In this document: positions 1 through 9,148 of the stretch, one piece after another
How the letters are laid out: every line of letters starts with the position of its first letter
How positions within the stretch are numbered: position 1 is the first letter of the stretch
Source: Candidatus Solibacter usitatus
Lineage (GTDB): Bacteria; Acidobacteriota; Terriglobia; Bryobacterales; Bryobacteraceae
DNA: 43,188 nt
Reading direction: 5' to 3'
Assembly (NCBI GenBank): GCA_016191645.1
Contig: JACPVQ010000119.1
Location: 1 to 43,188 of the forward strand
The notes under the pieces: model-generated
What the model was told of the DNA's origin: nothing
The model's database searches: none
What the model saw: only the letters and a program-made list of their open reading frames with translations
Position numbers and translations under genes: made by a program

Positions 1-16
1 GATGTACTACTAGATT

Positions 17-228
17 CTGAAATCTTCCCAGGCTGCAAAGATTCTCTTTGGTTGCGGCTGTGCTGTTCTGTGGGGCAGATCTCCAGATCTGCAGAGGGGT
101 CTCCAGACCCCGACTCGGTCGCTCCGCGACCGATGGCCGCCGTGCGGCCATGGCGGGATCTGGAGATCCCGCCGCCGGTCTGGAGACCGGCCCCACATAG
201 CAGCACAGCAGCCATTGGAAGATTTCAG
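17..228. terminator. long interrupted inverted repeat downstream of nuoN
   Basis: Outer arms at 17-34 and 210-228 share a perfect 12-base match (CTGAAATCTTCC against GGAAGATTTCAG) and pair imperfectly beyond it. Inner arms at 57-76 and 190-209 match at 18 of 20 bases. The right outer arm lies 12 bases past the nuoN stop, so on the minus strand this structure follows the last gene of the nuo operon. It could end transcription or protect the mRNA 3' end. There is no clear U-tract, so the terminator role is inferred; it may simply be the flank of the palindrome array it encloses. Confidence 0.4.
69..197. repeat. palindrome-array dispersed repeat, copy 1
   Basis: The element begins TGTGGGGC and ends GCCCCACA. 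Inside it six short perfect hairpins follow one another: 75-92, 96-111, 116-132, 133-151, 153-172 and 174-191. Those in the left half carry the core TCTCCAGA and those in the right half the complementary core TCTGGAGA, so the whole unit is itself an imperfect inverted repeat. A second copy of the same design lies at 19165-19285. It is non-coding and sits in the 3' flank of nuoN. It resembles REP/BIME-type or MITE-like dispersed repeats; no transposase is visible nearby. Confidence 0.8.
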
Positions 229-240
229 TATGGGAACAGT

Positions 241-1611
241 CTATTTGGCGAAGGCCGCCGACTTTCCGGCGAAGTCGAGGATGATCGACGGGTAGATGCC
301 GAGAATGAGCGTCGCGGCGGCGGAGCCCCAGAGCACGACTTGAACTCCGGGGGCCACTGGCGGCAGATCCGCCGTCGATTCGCCTGGTTCGCGGAAATAC
401 ATCACCACGATGATGCGCAGGTAGTAGTAGGCGGCGACCGCGCTGTTGAGCAATCCCAGCACAGTCAGCCAAACAAGATTCGCATCCAGCGCGGCTTTGA
501 AAATGTAGAATTTTCCGAAGAAGCCGCCCGTGAGCGGAATACCGATCAACGAGAGCAGGAAGATGGTGAACAACGCCGCCGTAGCAGGCTGACTCTGCCC
601 CAACCCCGCCAGTTCGTCGGTCTCCACGTATCGTTCGCCTTTGCGGGCGAAGTGCGTGATGACGGCGAACGCGCCGACGTTCATGAATGCATACGAGGCC
701 ATGTAGAACATCACCGCCGCCGTGCCCACTTGAGAGTGCGCGGCGATGGCGACCATCACATAACCGGCGTGCGCGATGGAGCTGTAGGCGAGCAGCCGCT
801 TGATATTCGTTTGCAGCAGCGCGGCGAAGTTGACCTCGATGCTCACACCACCGCTGCCTCGACCGCGTAGATCTCCGGCAGGTGCTGCTGGATGCAGGTC
901 CAGTGCGCGCCTTCGTCGCGGCTGGCCCAGAGTTCGCCCGAGGTGGTGCCGAAATAGAGCCCGACCGGATCGAGTTCCCGCCAGGCCAATGGCCGGAGCG
1001 ATATCGGGCGTGGAAAGAATCTTGCGGATGGCGGAGAGGTTGGTTGTGCCTGTCGCGCCGTAAATCCAGGCAACGCCATACAAGAGAAAAGCCGTGGCGA
1101 AGGATCCCAACAGGAAATATTTCAGCGCAGCTTCGTTGTTGCGTTTGTCATCGCGCAGGTAGCCTGCAAGCACGTAGGAGGCAATGGAAGAAATCTCCAG
1201 GCCGATGAAGAGCATGATCAGCTCATTGGCGGCTACCATCACGCACTGCCCGACAATGGAAAATAACACCAGTGCGAAGTATTCGCCGGAATCGACATGT
1301 TCCTGCCGCAGATAGGCGAACGAAGCAAGCAGCGTGAGAACGCCGACGCCCAGCACAAGATAGCGGAAGAAGATCGCAAAGCCGTCCACCATCAACATGC
1401 CCTGGAACGCGGCACCCGGGTCGCTCTGCGCATTCGCATTGGCCAGGGCTGCGGCCAGCAATCCGAAGAGTGCTAAAACGCCGAGACGTCCCTTGTTCTC
1501 AGAGCGGGTCAGCGGATCGAGCACCATGATCAGCGTGCCCACCACAATCAGAATCGTCTCCGGCAAAAAGCGGAGCATTTCGGCGGTGCCTGGCATGAAG
1601 TTATCGAACAT
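241..1611 (-). CDS. nuoN: NADH-quinone oxidoreductase subunit N, chimeric centre
   Basis: This is an antiporter-like proton-pumping membrane subunit of complex I. The N-terminal third (to about residue 210, ending PAIGLAG) and the C-terminal part from NFAALLQTNIKRLLAYSS onward are typical NuoN. The middle is not: about 50 arginine-rich residues replace the expected membrane segment with the conserved lysine and the PFHxWxPDVYxGAP loop. In another frame that stretch encodes the end of a BNR/VPS10-type protein (843-985). The reading frame stays open across both joins, giving 456 residues against roughly 480-490 expected. The ATG at 1611 lies 11 bases inside the end of nuoM; upstream codons in the same frame do not look like NuoN. 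As written the product is very unlikely to pump protons. A real replacement or an assembly misjoin are both possible. Confidence 0.85.
   Translation of the reverse strand: MFDNFMPGTAEMLRFLPETILIVVGTLIMVLDPLTRSENKGRLGVLALFGLLAAALANANAQSDPGAAFQGMLMVDGFAIFFRYLVLGVGVLTLLASFAYLRQEHVDSGEYFALVLFSIVGQCVMVAANELIMLFIGLEISSIASYVLAGYLRDDKRNNEAALKYFLLGSFATAFLLYGVAWIYGATGTTNLSAIRKILSTPDIAPAIGLAGTRSGRALFRHHLGRTLGQPRRRRALDLHPAAPAGDLRGRGSGGVSIEVNFAALLQTNIKRLLAYSSIAHAGYVMVAIAAHSQVGTAAVMFYMASYAFMNVGAFAVITHFARKGERYVETDELAGLGQSQPATAALFTIFLLSLIGIPLTGGFFGKFYIFKAALDANLVWLTVLGLLNSAVAAYYYLRIIVVMYFREPGESTADLPPVAPGVQVVLWGSAAATLILGIYPSIILDFAGKSAAFAK
843..985 (-). pseudogene. 3' fragment of a BNR/VPS10-type glycosidase gene inside nuoN
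   Basis: The minus-strand frame ending at the stop codon at 843 reads ELDPVGLYFGTTSGELWASR followed by DEGAHW and a short tail ending VEAAVV. This is the characteristic end of the sialidase-like/BNR-repeat (VPS10-fold) proteins common in Acidobacteriota: the GLYFGTTSG strand, then the Asp-box-like SRDEGAHW. Only about 45 codons of that family are present and no start or upstream propeller exists, so it is a fragment. It lies out of frame with nuoN and coincides with the missing NuoN core. Confidence 0.7.
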
Positions 1612-3127
1612 GGACGCTCTCCCCGGCGGTTGCCTGCACTCGCATCTCCACACGCGTCTTGCTTTGCTCCAATATCCTTGCGTTCGCGGCGCTAATGGAT
1701 GGCAGGAAGGTCTTCGTGTAGGTCCCCATCCAGACCATCAGAATAATCAGCGGAATGGACGCGGCCAGTTCGCGCGCGCCGATGTCCGGCATATGATGTT
1801 TCAATTCGTCCGTCGCCTCGCCCATGAACGTACGCTGATAGAGCCACAGCATGTAGCCTGCAGAAAGGATAACGCCCAGCGCCGCGAAAGCCGTCCAATA
1901 GATGTTCACCGCCGCCGAGCCTTGCAGCACAAGGAACTCTCCCACGAAGTTGCAGAGAAGCGGCAGGCCCACGCTGGCCAGAGTCGTAATGAGAAAGACC
2001 GTGGAAAGCCACGGGGCCGGCGTGGAGACACCGCCGTAATCTTTGATCTCCAGCGAATGTGTCCGCTCGTAGAGAAAGCCAACCAGCATGAAGAGCGCTC
2101 CCGTGGAAATGCCGTGACTCAACATTTGATAGACCGCGCCGTCCAGTCCGTTCTGATTGAAAGAGAACGCGCCGAGTACCACAAAGCCCAAGTGACTCAC
2201 CGAAGAATAGGCCACCAGCTTCTTCATATTCGGCTGCACCAGGGCGACCAGCGCGCCGTAGACGATTCCGATGAGCGCCAGCGCGACAATCCAAGGAGCG
2301 CACTCGCGAGCGGCGTTCGGAAACATCGGCAGGCAGAAGCGCACAATGCCGTACGTCCCCATCTTCAGCATGACGGCGGCCAGCATGATGGAGCCAGCAG
2401 TGGGAGCCTCGACGTGCGCATCGGGGAGCCATGTGTGCAACGGGAATAGAGGGACCTTGATGGCGAAGGCGACAAAAAACGCCAGGAACAACAACAACTG
2501 CTCCTGACTGGTCAATGCCAGGCGGCCGCTCTGCAACAACTCCAGCAAGTTGATGTAGTCGAAGGTGTTGCCCTTCACGTAGAGGAAGATGATGGCGGCC
2601 AGCATTAGCACGGAACCGGCCATCGTATAGAGGAAGAATTTCACCGCCGCGTAGATGCGGCGCTCGTGACCCCAAACGCCGATGAGGAAGTACATCGGCA
2701 CCAGGCAGATTTCCCAGAAAACATAGAAGAGGAAAAGATCCCAGGCGACGAACACGCCCATCAATCCAAATTCCAGCAGCAGCAGAAATGCGTAGAATTC
2801 CTTGGGCCGCTTCGCAATGTAATTCCACGACACCAGCACAGAGATGGGTGTGAGCAGCGTGGTCAGCAGCACCAGCCAGACGCTAAGACCGTCGAGTCCG
2901 ACGTGGTATCGAATTTCCGGCGATTGAATCCACGGCACGTCGGTGACGAACCAGGTGCCATTGCCTTTGTCTAGAAACGGCGCGGTCAGGCCAAGCGAGA
3001 CCACAAAGATTGCCAGCGAAACCAGCAGCGTGAACATGCGAATAAGGCCCAGGTTTTTCTTGGGCAAGAAAAGACACGCCAAAAACCCAAGCAGCGGCAA
3101 GAGGAGAACCAGGTTAAGCAAACTCAT
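1601..3127 (-). CDS. nuoM: NADH-quinone oxidoreductase subunit M
   Basis: A 508-residue antiporter-like proton-pumping subunit of the complex I membrane arm. The family landmarks are present: the buried lysine and loop KVPLFPLHTWLPDAHVEAPT near the middle, KKLVAYSSVSHLGFVVLG after it, and about 14 hydrophobic segments. The start at MSLLNLVLLLPL is chosen because it overlaps the nuoL stop as ATGA; in-frame codons upstream of it are only the antisense-like reading of nuoL. It overlaps the start of nuoN by 11 bases. The gene looks intact. Confidence 0.96.
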   Translation of the reverse strand: MSLLNLVLLLPLLGFLACLFLPKKNLGLIRMFTLLVSLAIFVVSLGLTAPFLDKGNGTWFVTDVPWIQSPEIRYHVGLDGLSVWLVLLTTLLTPISVLVSWNYIAKRPKEFYAFLLLLEFGLMGVFVAWDLFLFYVFWEICLVPMYFLIGVWGHERRIYAAVKFFLYTMAGSVLMLAAIIFLYVKGNTFDYINLLELLQSGRLALTSQEQLLLFLAFFVAFAIKVPLFPLHTWLPDAHVEAPTAGSIMLAAVMLKMGTYGIVRFCLPMFPNAARECAPWIVALALIGIVYGALVALVQPNMKKLVAYSSVSHLGFVVLGAFSFNQNGLDGAVYQMLSHGISTGALFMLVGFLYERTHSLEIKDYGGVSTPAPWLSTVFLITTLASVGLPLLCNFVGEFLVLQGSAAVNIYWTAFAALGVILSAGYMLWLYQRTFMGEATDELKHHMPDIGARELAASIPLIILMVWMGTYTKTFLPSISAANARILEQSKTRVEMRVQATAGESVHVR

Positions 3128-4986
3128 CGCACGCCTCCCGCAACCACGCCGATGGCAAGCAAGACGAGCACGCACCCTGCGGTGACCCAAGCCGCATAGC
3201 TTCGGATATTTCCCGATTGCAACAGTCGCAGTCCGCCGCCGATGGTCTTCGCCGCGAAGCCGGTGCCGTTGACGATACCATCGATGATTCCCGCGTCCAT
3301 CACGCGCCACAGAAAGGATCGGGATGTTCCCACCAGCGGATTCACAATGGCGGCATCGTAGATTTCGTCCACGAAATACTTGTTGTAGACCAGTTTGTAG
3401 ACCGGCCCAAACGCCGCGGCGATGGTATCGGGTAAGCCGGGGCGCACAACATACAACAGCGCCGCGATTCCTATTCCCAGCAAGCCCGCCGCAACCGAGA
3501 TCATCACCAACGTCTCATCGTGATGCCCTTCGGCGGCGGGGAACATCGGTTCCAGATAGTGCGGAACTTTGAAATACATTCCACCCGCCAGCGACAGAAG
3601 AGCGAGAACCGCAAGCGGTCCCCACATGGAGACCGGCGATTCGTGCGGATGGTGATGGCCGCGATAATCGCCGAAGAAACACATGAAGATGGCGCGCGAA
3701 ACGTAGAACGCGGTCATGCCCGCTGTGACCACACCCACCCAATACATCCACGGCGCATGATGATGCGCGGCCAGAAGAATTTCATCCTTCGAATAAAATC
3801 CGGCGAATGGAGGAACGCCCGAGATCGCCACCCACGCGCAAGCCAGCACGCCGAACGTGATCGGGATTTTCTTCCACAGTCCGCCCATGTGGCGCAGATC
3901 CTGCTCACCGCCGAGCGCATGGATCACGCTGCCTGCGCCCAGGAAGAGCAGAGCTTTGAAGAACGCGTGCGTAACCACGTGGTAGATGCCCGCCGAAAAC
4001 GCGCCCACGCCGCAGGCGATGAACATGTAGCCAAGCTGTGAAACGGTGGAGTAGGCGAAAACTTTCTTGATGTCGAATTGCGTGATGCCGATGGTCGCCG
4101 CCATCACCGCTGTAATCACGCCCACGATGGCGACAACGTCCATCGCCATCGGCGAATGCTGGAAGATCACCGCCGATCGCGCCGTCATGTAGACTCCGGC
4201 GGTCACCATGGTCGCCGCATGGATGAGGGCGGACACGGGCGTCGGACCTTCCATGGCGTCAGGCAGCCAGACATACAGCGGAACCTGGGCCGATTTTCCG
4301 GTCGCGCCGACGAACAGCAGCAGCGCAATCGCCGTCAGCAGCCCGGCGGTTTGTTCCACCGGCATCGGCTTCACCGCGGCAAAAACTTTTTGGAAATCGA
4401 GGCTCCCAAAGTTCACCACCATGAGGAACATCGCCAGCGCGAAACCGAAGTCGCCGATGCGGTTGACGATGAATGCTTTCTTCGCGGCATCTCCAGCGCT
4501 TTTCTTCAACGTATAGAACCCGATGAGAAGGTAGCTGCAAAGTCCGACGCCTTCCCAGCCCACGAACATGACCAGGAAGTTGTTACCCAGAACCAGCGTC
4601 AACATGAAAAACATGAAGAGGTTCAGGTACGCAAAAAAGCGATAGTAGCCGCCTTCGTGCGACATGTAGCCGGTGGCGTAGATGTGAATCAGCGATCCGA
4701 TTCCCGTCACCACCAGCAACATCACGGCCGTGAGCCGGTCCACGGAAAGATCGAAGCCGATATCGAGCGAACCGCTTTGAATCCAGGAAAAATAGCGTTC
4801 GACGTGCGCGGTTTCCAAACCGCCCAATGCGTTGAACGTCTTCAAGACCCACGCGAAACTGAACAGCACGCTGCCAAGGGCCACCACGTTCACCAGAGCC
4901 TTTGGAAACCGGCGGCCCAGCAGGCCGTTGATGAGAAAGCCTACCAGGGGTAGCGCGGGAATGAGCCAGAGTTGCTGATCTTGCAT
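3124..4986 (-). CDS. nuoL: NADH-quinone oxidoreductase subunit L
   Basis: A 620-residue distal proton-pumping membrane subunit of complex I. Visible landmarks are GWEGVGLCSYLLIGFY, the lysine-bearing loop KSAQVPLYVWLPDAMEGPTP, KKVFAYSTVSQLGYMF and HAFFKALLFLGAGSVIH. The long C-terminal region, with a histidine-rich connector (GHHHPHES) and further hydrophobic segments, corresponds to the lateral helix and last transmembrane helix of NuoL. It lies 4 bases after nuoK and overlaps nuoM by 4 bases, which indicates translational coupling. No defect is seen. Confidence 0.96.
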   Translation of the reverse strand: MQDQQLWLIPALPLVGFLINGLLGRRFPKALVNVVALGSVLFSFAWVLKTFNALGGLETAHVERYFSWIQSGSLDIGFDLSVDRLTAVMLLVVTGIGSLIHIYATGYMSHEGGYYRFFAYLNLFMFFMLTLVLGNNFLVMFVGWEGVGLCSYLLIGFYTLKKSAGDAAKKAFIVNRIGDFGFALAMFLMVVNFGSLDFQKVFAAVKPMPVEQTAGLLTAIALLLFVGATGKSAQVPLYVWLPDAMEGPTPVSALIHAATMVTAGVYMTARSAVIFQHSPMAMDVVAIVGVITAVMAATIGITQFDIKKVFAYSTVSQLGYMFIACGVGAFSAGIYHVVTHAFFKALLFLGAGSVIHALGGEQDLRHMGGLWKKIPITFGVLACAWVAISGVPPFAGFYSKDEILLAAHHHAPWMYWVGVVTAGMTAFYVSRAIFMCFFGDYRGHHHPHESPVSMWGPLAVLALLSLAGGMYFKVPHYLEPMFPAAEGHHDETLVMISVAAGLLGIGIAALLYVVRPGLPDTIAAAFGPVYKLVYNKYFVDEIYDAAIVNPLVGTSRSFLWRVMDAGIIDGIVNGTGFAAKTIGGGLRLLQSGNIRSYAAWVTAGCVLVLLAIGVVAGGVR

Positions 4987-4990
4987 AGGG

Positions 4991-5302
4991 TCAGTTGTTG
5001 AGCGAGCTCACGTCGTCAATGGCGAGCGTGGAGCGATTCTTGAACACGGTCAGAATAATTGCCAGGCCCACGGCGGCTTCGGCGGCGGCCACCACCATCA
5101 CGAAGAACGCGAAGATGTGGCCGTCCACTTGACGCAACTGATAGGAGAACGCGATGAAACTCAGGTTGACGGCGTTCAGCATCAGTTCGATGGACATGAA
5201 GACGGTGATGATATTGCGGCGGAAGAGAAATCCGGCCACTCCCAGCCCGAATAAAATGGCGCTGAGAATCAGATAGTAAGAAACGGGGACGGCGGCCGGC
5301 AT
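4991..5302 (-). CDS. nuoK: NADH-quinone oxidoreductase subunit K
   Basis: A small complex I membrane subunit of 103 residues with three transmembrane helices, the usual family size. The two proton-channel glutamates stand in SIELMLNAVNL and in AAAEAAVGLAI. The start MPAAVPVSYYLILSAIL lies 4 bases after the nuoJ stop; an in-frame start 25 codons upstream would reach far into nuoJ and adds sequence unlike NuoK. It stands between nuoJ and nuoL, as in canonical nuo operons. Confidence 0.95.
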   Translation of the reverse strand: MPAAVPVSYYLILSAILFGLGVAGFLFRRNIITVFMSIELMLNAVNLSFIAFSYQLRQVDGHIFAFFVMVVAAAEAAVGLAIILTVFKNRSTLAIDDVSSLNN

Positions 5303-5306
5303 GACG

Positions 5307-5804
5307 TCAAATCTCCTTGCGGGCCAGCACGACTGCGCCCAGGATTGCGATAAGAATGAGAACCGAAGTGACCTCAAACGGAAGAAGGTATTCGGTGAAC
5401 AGCTTGCGGCCGATTGCCTGTGCCGTGCCGCCGGTGAATGCGCCGAACTTCACGAGTTCCGTGTTCGGCAGCAGAGCTTGAATCAGAAACCCAATCACCC
5501 CCAGGAATGCCAGCAGGGCGGGGATTCCCAATGCCTTGGCCAATAGTGAAGTGCTCTTGCTTCGCTCCGCGCCGGCATTGAGCAGCATGATGACGAAGAT
5601 GAAGAGCACCATGATCGCACCGGCGTAGACAATCAATTGTGCGGCGGCCATGAATTCAGCTCCCAGCAGCAGGTAGAGCACGGCGAGCGAGCCCATCACG
5701 CCGATCAGCGAGAGAGCGCTGGAAATGGGATGCGTCTGGAGAACCAGATTGATGCCGCAGGCCACGGCGATGGCCGCGAAGAGGAAAAAAAGAAATGCGT
5801 CCAT
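5307..5804 (-). CDS. nuoJ: NADH-quinone oxidoreductase subunit J
   Basis: A 165-residue membrane subunit of complex I with five hydrophobic helices. The conserved third-helix region reads AAAQLIVYAGAIMVLFIFVI, preceded by LYLLLGAEFM, which is diagnostic for NuoJ. It starts one base after the nuoH stop. In most bacteria nuoI lies between nuoH and nuoJ, and here there is no room for it. The C-terminal part is close to normal length. Confidence 0.95.
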   Translation of the reverse strand: MDAFLFFLFAAIAVACGINLVLQTHPISSALSLIGVMGSLAVLYLLLGAEFMAAAQLIVYAGAIMVLFIFVIMLLNAGAERSKSTSLLAKALGIPALLAFLGVIGFLIQALLPNTELVKFGAFTGGTAQAIGRKLFTEYLLPFEVTSVLILIAILGAVVLARKEI

Positions 5805-5805
5805 A

Positions 5806-7026
5806 CTAATTCAATGCCACCAGGAGACCCGTCACCAGCAAGTGCAGGACCGAGAGCGGGAACAGGAACAACCACGCGAACCGCATCAGCTGATCGAAGC
5901 GGAAGCGCGGCAGCGTGCCGCGAATCCAGATAAAGAGAAACAGAATCGAGCCGACCTTTGCGCCAAACCAGAAGATGGGATGCAGCGCTTTTCCGATGGA
6001 GAGCAGCGGCTCCGGCACAGGAAGCAGCGGCAGGCTGAAAACTCCGGCCACTCCCAGCGCTACCAGACCGAATAACGGGAACGTGTACCTATCCCAGGTG
6101 CGCGTGGATACCGTTTGCGTGCCGTGATAAAGCAAAATTAGGCCTGCTCCCGCGTGAACCAGCACCGGGACAAACGAAGCGATGGGTTCGGGGAAGACCG
6201 GATTCCAGCCGCCCAGGAACAGATGCGTGCCGAGAGCGGAGATGGTCACCATGTTGACGTACTCGGCGGTGAAGAAAGCCGCGAAACAGGTGCTGCTGTA
6301 TTCCGTGTGGAAGCCGGCCACCAGCTCGTTCTCGGCTTCGGGAAGGTCGAACGGGACGCGATTGGTTTCGGCAAAGGCCGCGATGAGAAAGATCAGGAAT
6401 GCGATCATCTGCGGCATGGGCCCCTGAAAGATGTACCACTTCGGGATGAAGCCGAAGTAGAAGCCGGCCTGCGATTCGGCAATCTCGCGCAGGCTCAATG
6501 TGTTCGCCATCAGCAGCGGCGAAGCGATGGCCAGCGACATGGGCAATTCGTAGCTGATCATCTGCGCCGAACTGCGCAGTCCGCCGAGCAGCGCGTATTT
6601 GTTATTCGAAGCCCAACCACCCAGCGCCACGGCGTAAACGCTGACCGCCGAGATCGCCAGAATCACCAGCACGCCGACATTGACGTCGGTGAGCTGCATG
6701 TACGTCTTAACGCCCAACACGTCGATCTGCGTGCCGAAGGGTACGACGGAGATGGAGATCAGCGAAAGCGCAACCGCAATAAACGGCGCAAGAAGATAAA
6801 AGAACGTGTTGACGTTCGCGGGTATGACACCTTCCTTGGTCACCAGCTTGATGAGATCGGAAAGCGGCTGCAGCAAGCCGTGAGGACCCACGCGATACGG
6901 GCCGACGCGCAGTTGAATGTGCGCCAGAACTTTGCGCTCAATCCAAACCAGGTAGGCGGCGAGTGTCAACAGGACAAAGGCTACCAGCCCGGCCTTCACG
7001 AGACTGATGATGATGAATGTCTCCAT
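5806..7026 (-). CDS. nuoH: NADH-quinone oxidoreductase subunit H
   Basis: A 406-residue subunit that links the complex I peripheral and membrane arms and forms part of the quinone chamber. Diagnostic segments are ERKVLAHIQLRVGPYRVGP near residue 31, GGLRSSAQMISYELPM near residue 147, and AETNRVPFDLPEAENELVAG followed by FHTEYSS in the glutamate-rich quinone loop. Eight or nine hydrophobic helices are evident. It follows nuoG by 22 bases and precedes nuoJ by one base. It appears intact. Confidence 0.96.
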   Translation of the reverse strand: METFIIISLVKAGLVAFVLLTLAAYLVWIERKVLAHIQLRVGPYRVGPHGLLQPLSDLIKLVTKEGVIPANVNTFFYLLAPFIAVALSLISISVVPFGTQIDVLGVKTYMQLTDVNVGVLVILAISAVSVYAVALGGWASNNKYALLGGLRSSAQMISYELPMSLAIASPLLMANTLSLREIAESQAGFYFGFIPKWYIFQGPMPQMIAFLIFLIAAFAETNRVPFDLPEAENELVAGFHTEYSSTCFAAFFTAEYVNMVTISALGTHLFLGGWNPVFPEPIASFVPVLVHAGAGLILLYHGTQTVSTRTWDRYTFPLFGLVALGVAGVFSLPLLPVPEPLLSIGKALHPIFWFGAKVGSILFLFIWIRGTLPRFRFDQLMRFAWLFLFPLSVLHLLVTGLLVALN

Positions 7027-7048
7027 AAAATAATGGGCGCGCTCCGTC

Positions 7049-9131
7049 CTATGGCTTGTACAACTGACCGGGGTGCTCCATCACCGAGGTCAGTTTCTTG
7101 GAATACCGGCCAAGAGAACCGGAAGTAAACAATGTGTTGCCGGCGGACTGCACCAGGTCGGGCCGCGATTCCACCCGCACTTTGCCGTTCAACGGAATCG
7201 TCTGCGCCGCCTGGCCAGATGAGATCACCGGTAGGGGCACGTTATAGCCGCCCACCGTCTTTCGAATCTCCTCCAGAACATTCGACGAAGACCAGATGCC
7301 TAGTTGAAGCTTCATCTCTTTGGCGATGAGCCCCATGATTTCGAGATCGGGCTTTGTGCCCATGGTGCTTCCGGCAAGTTGCAGCCTCTGCACTTCGCCC
7401 GTGACGTTGGTGACCGTACCGTTCTTCTCGTACGCGCTTGCGGCCGGAAGTACGATGTCCGCCCGTTGCGCGGTTTCGGTGAGGAACAGATCCTGCACAA
7501 CGACGAACGCCTTCTGCGACGCCAGAGAAGCGCGTGCAAGCGGATTCGCGCCGACTACCCACAGAACATCGAGGTCCGCATTGGCCAACATTTCGGGCAG
7601 TGCCATTCCCGGCTTGTCCACCGGTTTATAGCCAGGGCCGAGGTCGGGCTGCAGACCCATATCCACCGCGCCGCGCGAGTTCGAATAGTCCACCAGGCAA
7701 ACATATTTGACCGGGAATCCCAACGAATCGCCGAACGCGACCAACTTGCGCACGTCGTCGCCTTTGATCGCCGGGCCAAACAGGATGACCAAAGAAGTTT
7801 CCTTCTTCAATCGATCGCGGATAGAATCCACCGCTTCCAACTCTTTGCCTGCCTGCGCGCGAACGGGTGCGACCGCGTAATCGTCTTCGCGTACCGGACC
7901 CGCTGTTACTGTGTAAACACTGGCCTGATGATGGCGGTGATTGGCGCGCAACTGGAATGCGATCAGCGGATGCTCCTGCGCCAGGTCGGAGCCGATCACC
8001 AGCGCTGCCGGAGTCGTATAAAGATCGGACATCGTCGCCAGCACGCCGCTGCGTCCGCTCAAGGCATCCACCAGCGTTACGACATCGCCGGAGCGGTGAT
8101 GATCGATATTGTTCGTGCCCAGGCCTTGCCGCGCGAATTTTTGCAGGAAGAAGTTTTCTTCGTTCGTGGTCTTGGTCGATCCCACAACGCCGAAACTTCC
8201 GCCGCGCGCCTTCACTTCGGAAAACTTTTCCGCCACGGCGGCCAGTGCTTTCGCCCAGCTCACCTCTTCCAACTTGCCGTTCACGCGCATCAGCGGCGAC
8301 GTCAGCCGCTCCGGATGTTCGGAGAAATCAAAGCCGTAGCGTCCTTTGATGCAAAGGAACTCGCCGTTGAGGCCGCTGCGGTCGCGATTGTTGCCGCGCA
8401 TGATCTTGCCGTTGCGCACGGCGAGCGTCGTCTTGCAGCCATCGGAGCAGAATGTGCAAACGGTTCCCGTGTGATTCATCTCCCACGGCCGCGTCTGGTA
8501 GCGGTAGGTTCCGCTGGTCAACGCGCCCACGGGGGCAGATGTCGATGCACATGCCGCACTCGTCGCATTCCAAATGATCGCCGTGGCTGGGAGCAATCTC
8601 AGACAGCACGCCGCGATTCACAATCCCCAGCGCTCCAACGCCCATGCCTTCATTGCAGACACGCACACAGCGATAGCAAAGAATGCAGCGCGGGCCGTCG
8701 TAAAAAACCACAGGCGACCACTGTTTCTCATCGACGTGGTGTTTGTTCTCGGTGAAGCGGCTTTCGCCCGCGCCGTAGCGGAACACCATGTCCTGCAACT
8801 CGCATTCACCGCCCTTGTCGCAGACGGGGCAATCGAGCGGGTGGTTGGTGAGCAGAAACTCCAGCGTGGTCTTGCGGGCCTTCACCACCGGAGCCGTTTC
8901 CGTTCGCACCACCATGCCTTCGGAGACGGGCAGAGTGCAGGAAGCCTGCAGCTTCGGCATCTTTTCCACTTCCACCAGACACATGCGGCAGGCGGCCTGG
9001 AGAGAATAGCCTTCGTAGTAGCAGAACGCGGGAATCTCGATTCCGGCGTGCTTGGCGGCGTCGATGAGCAGCGTGCCGGGAGCGGCCTGGACGCTGGCGC
9101 CGTTGATGGTCAGATTCACAAGATCGGCCAT
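7049..9131 (-). CDS. nuoG: NADH-quinone oxidoreductase subunit G, frameshifted
   Basis: The large iron-sulfur subunit of the complex I NADH module, split into two frames. The first frame (9131 to about 8535) has an N-terminal 2Fe-2S site (C37, C48, C51, C65), the HxxxCxxC...C site (H97, C101, C104, C110) and two 4Fe-4S motifs (C149/C152/C155/C159 and C189/C192/C195/C199). The second frame (to 7049) continues with VGALTSGTYRYQTRPWEMNH, a further Cys motif CTFCSDGC, and a molybdopterin-oxidoreductase-like domain. Removing one C from the run at 8531-8535 restores CPVGAL and a normal 693-residue protein. Uncorrected, the product ends after 267 residues. A sequencing error is the simplest reading, but the neighbouring damage in nuoN keeps decay possible. 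Confidence 0.9.
8531..8535 (-). other. +1 frameshift site in nuoG (run of five C)
   Basis: The minus strand reads TGC CCC CGT here, giving CPRGR. The family pattern CPVGAL requires TGC CCC GTG, one base shorter. Translation before the site and after the site (in the other frame) are both good NuoG, so the extra base lies in or immediately beside this homopolymer. Confidence 0.85.
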
Positions 9132-9148
9132 GTTGCGTTTCTTATCTC

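Noticed and set aside
69..197. CRISPR-like array
   Set aside because: Units are palindromes of differing sequence without unique spacers of constant length, and no cas genes are present.
8328..9131. Separate short NuoG-like protein of 267 residues
   Set aside because: Residues after position 200 are out-of-frame noise, and the true continuation is in the next frame, so this is one broken nuoG rather than two genes.
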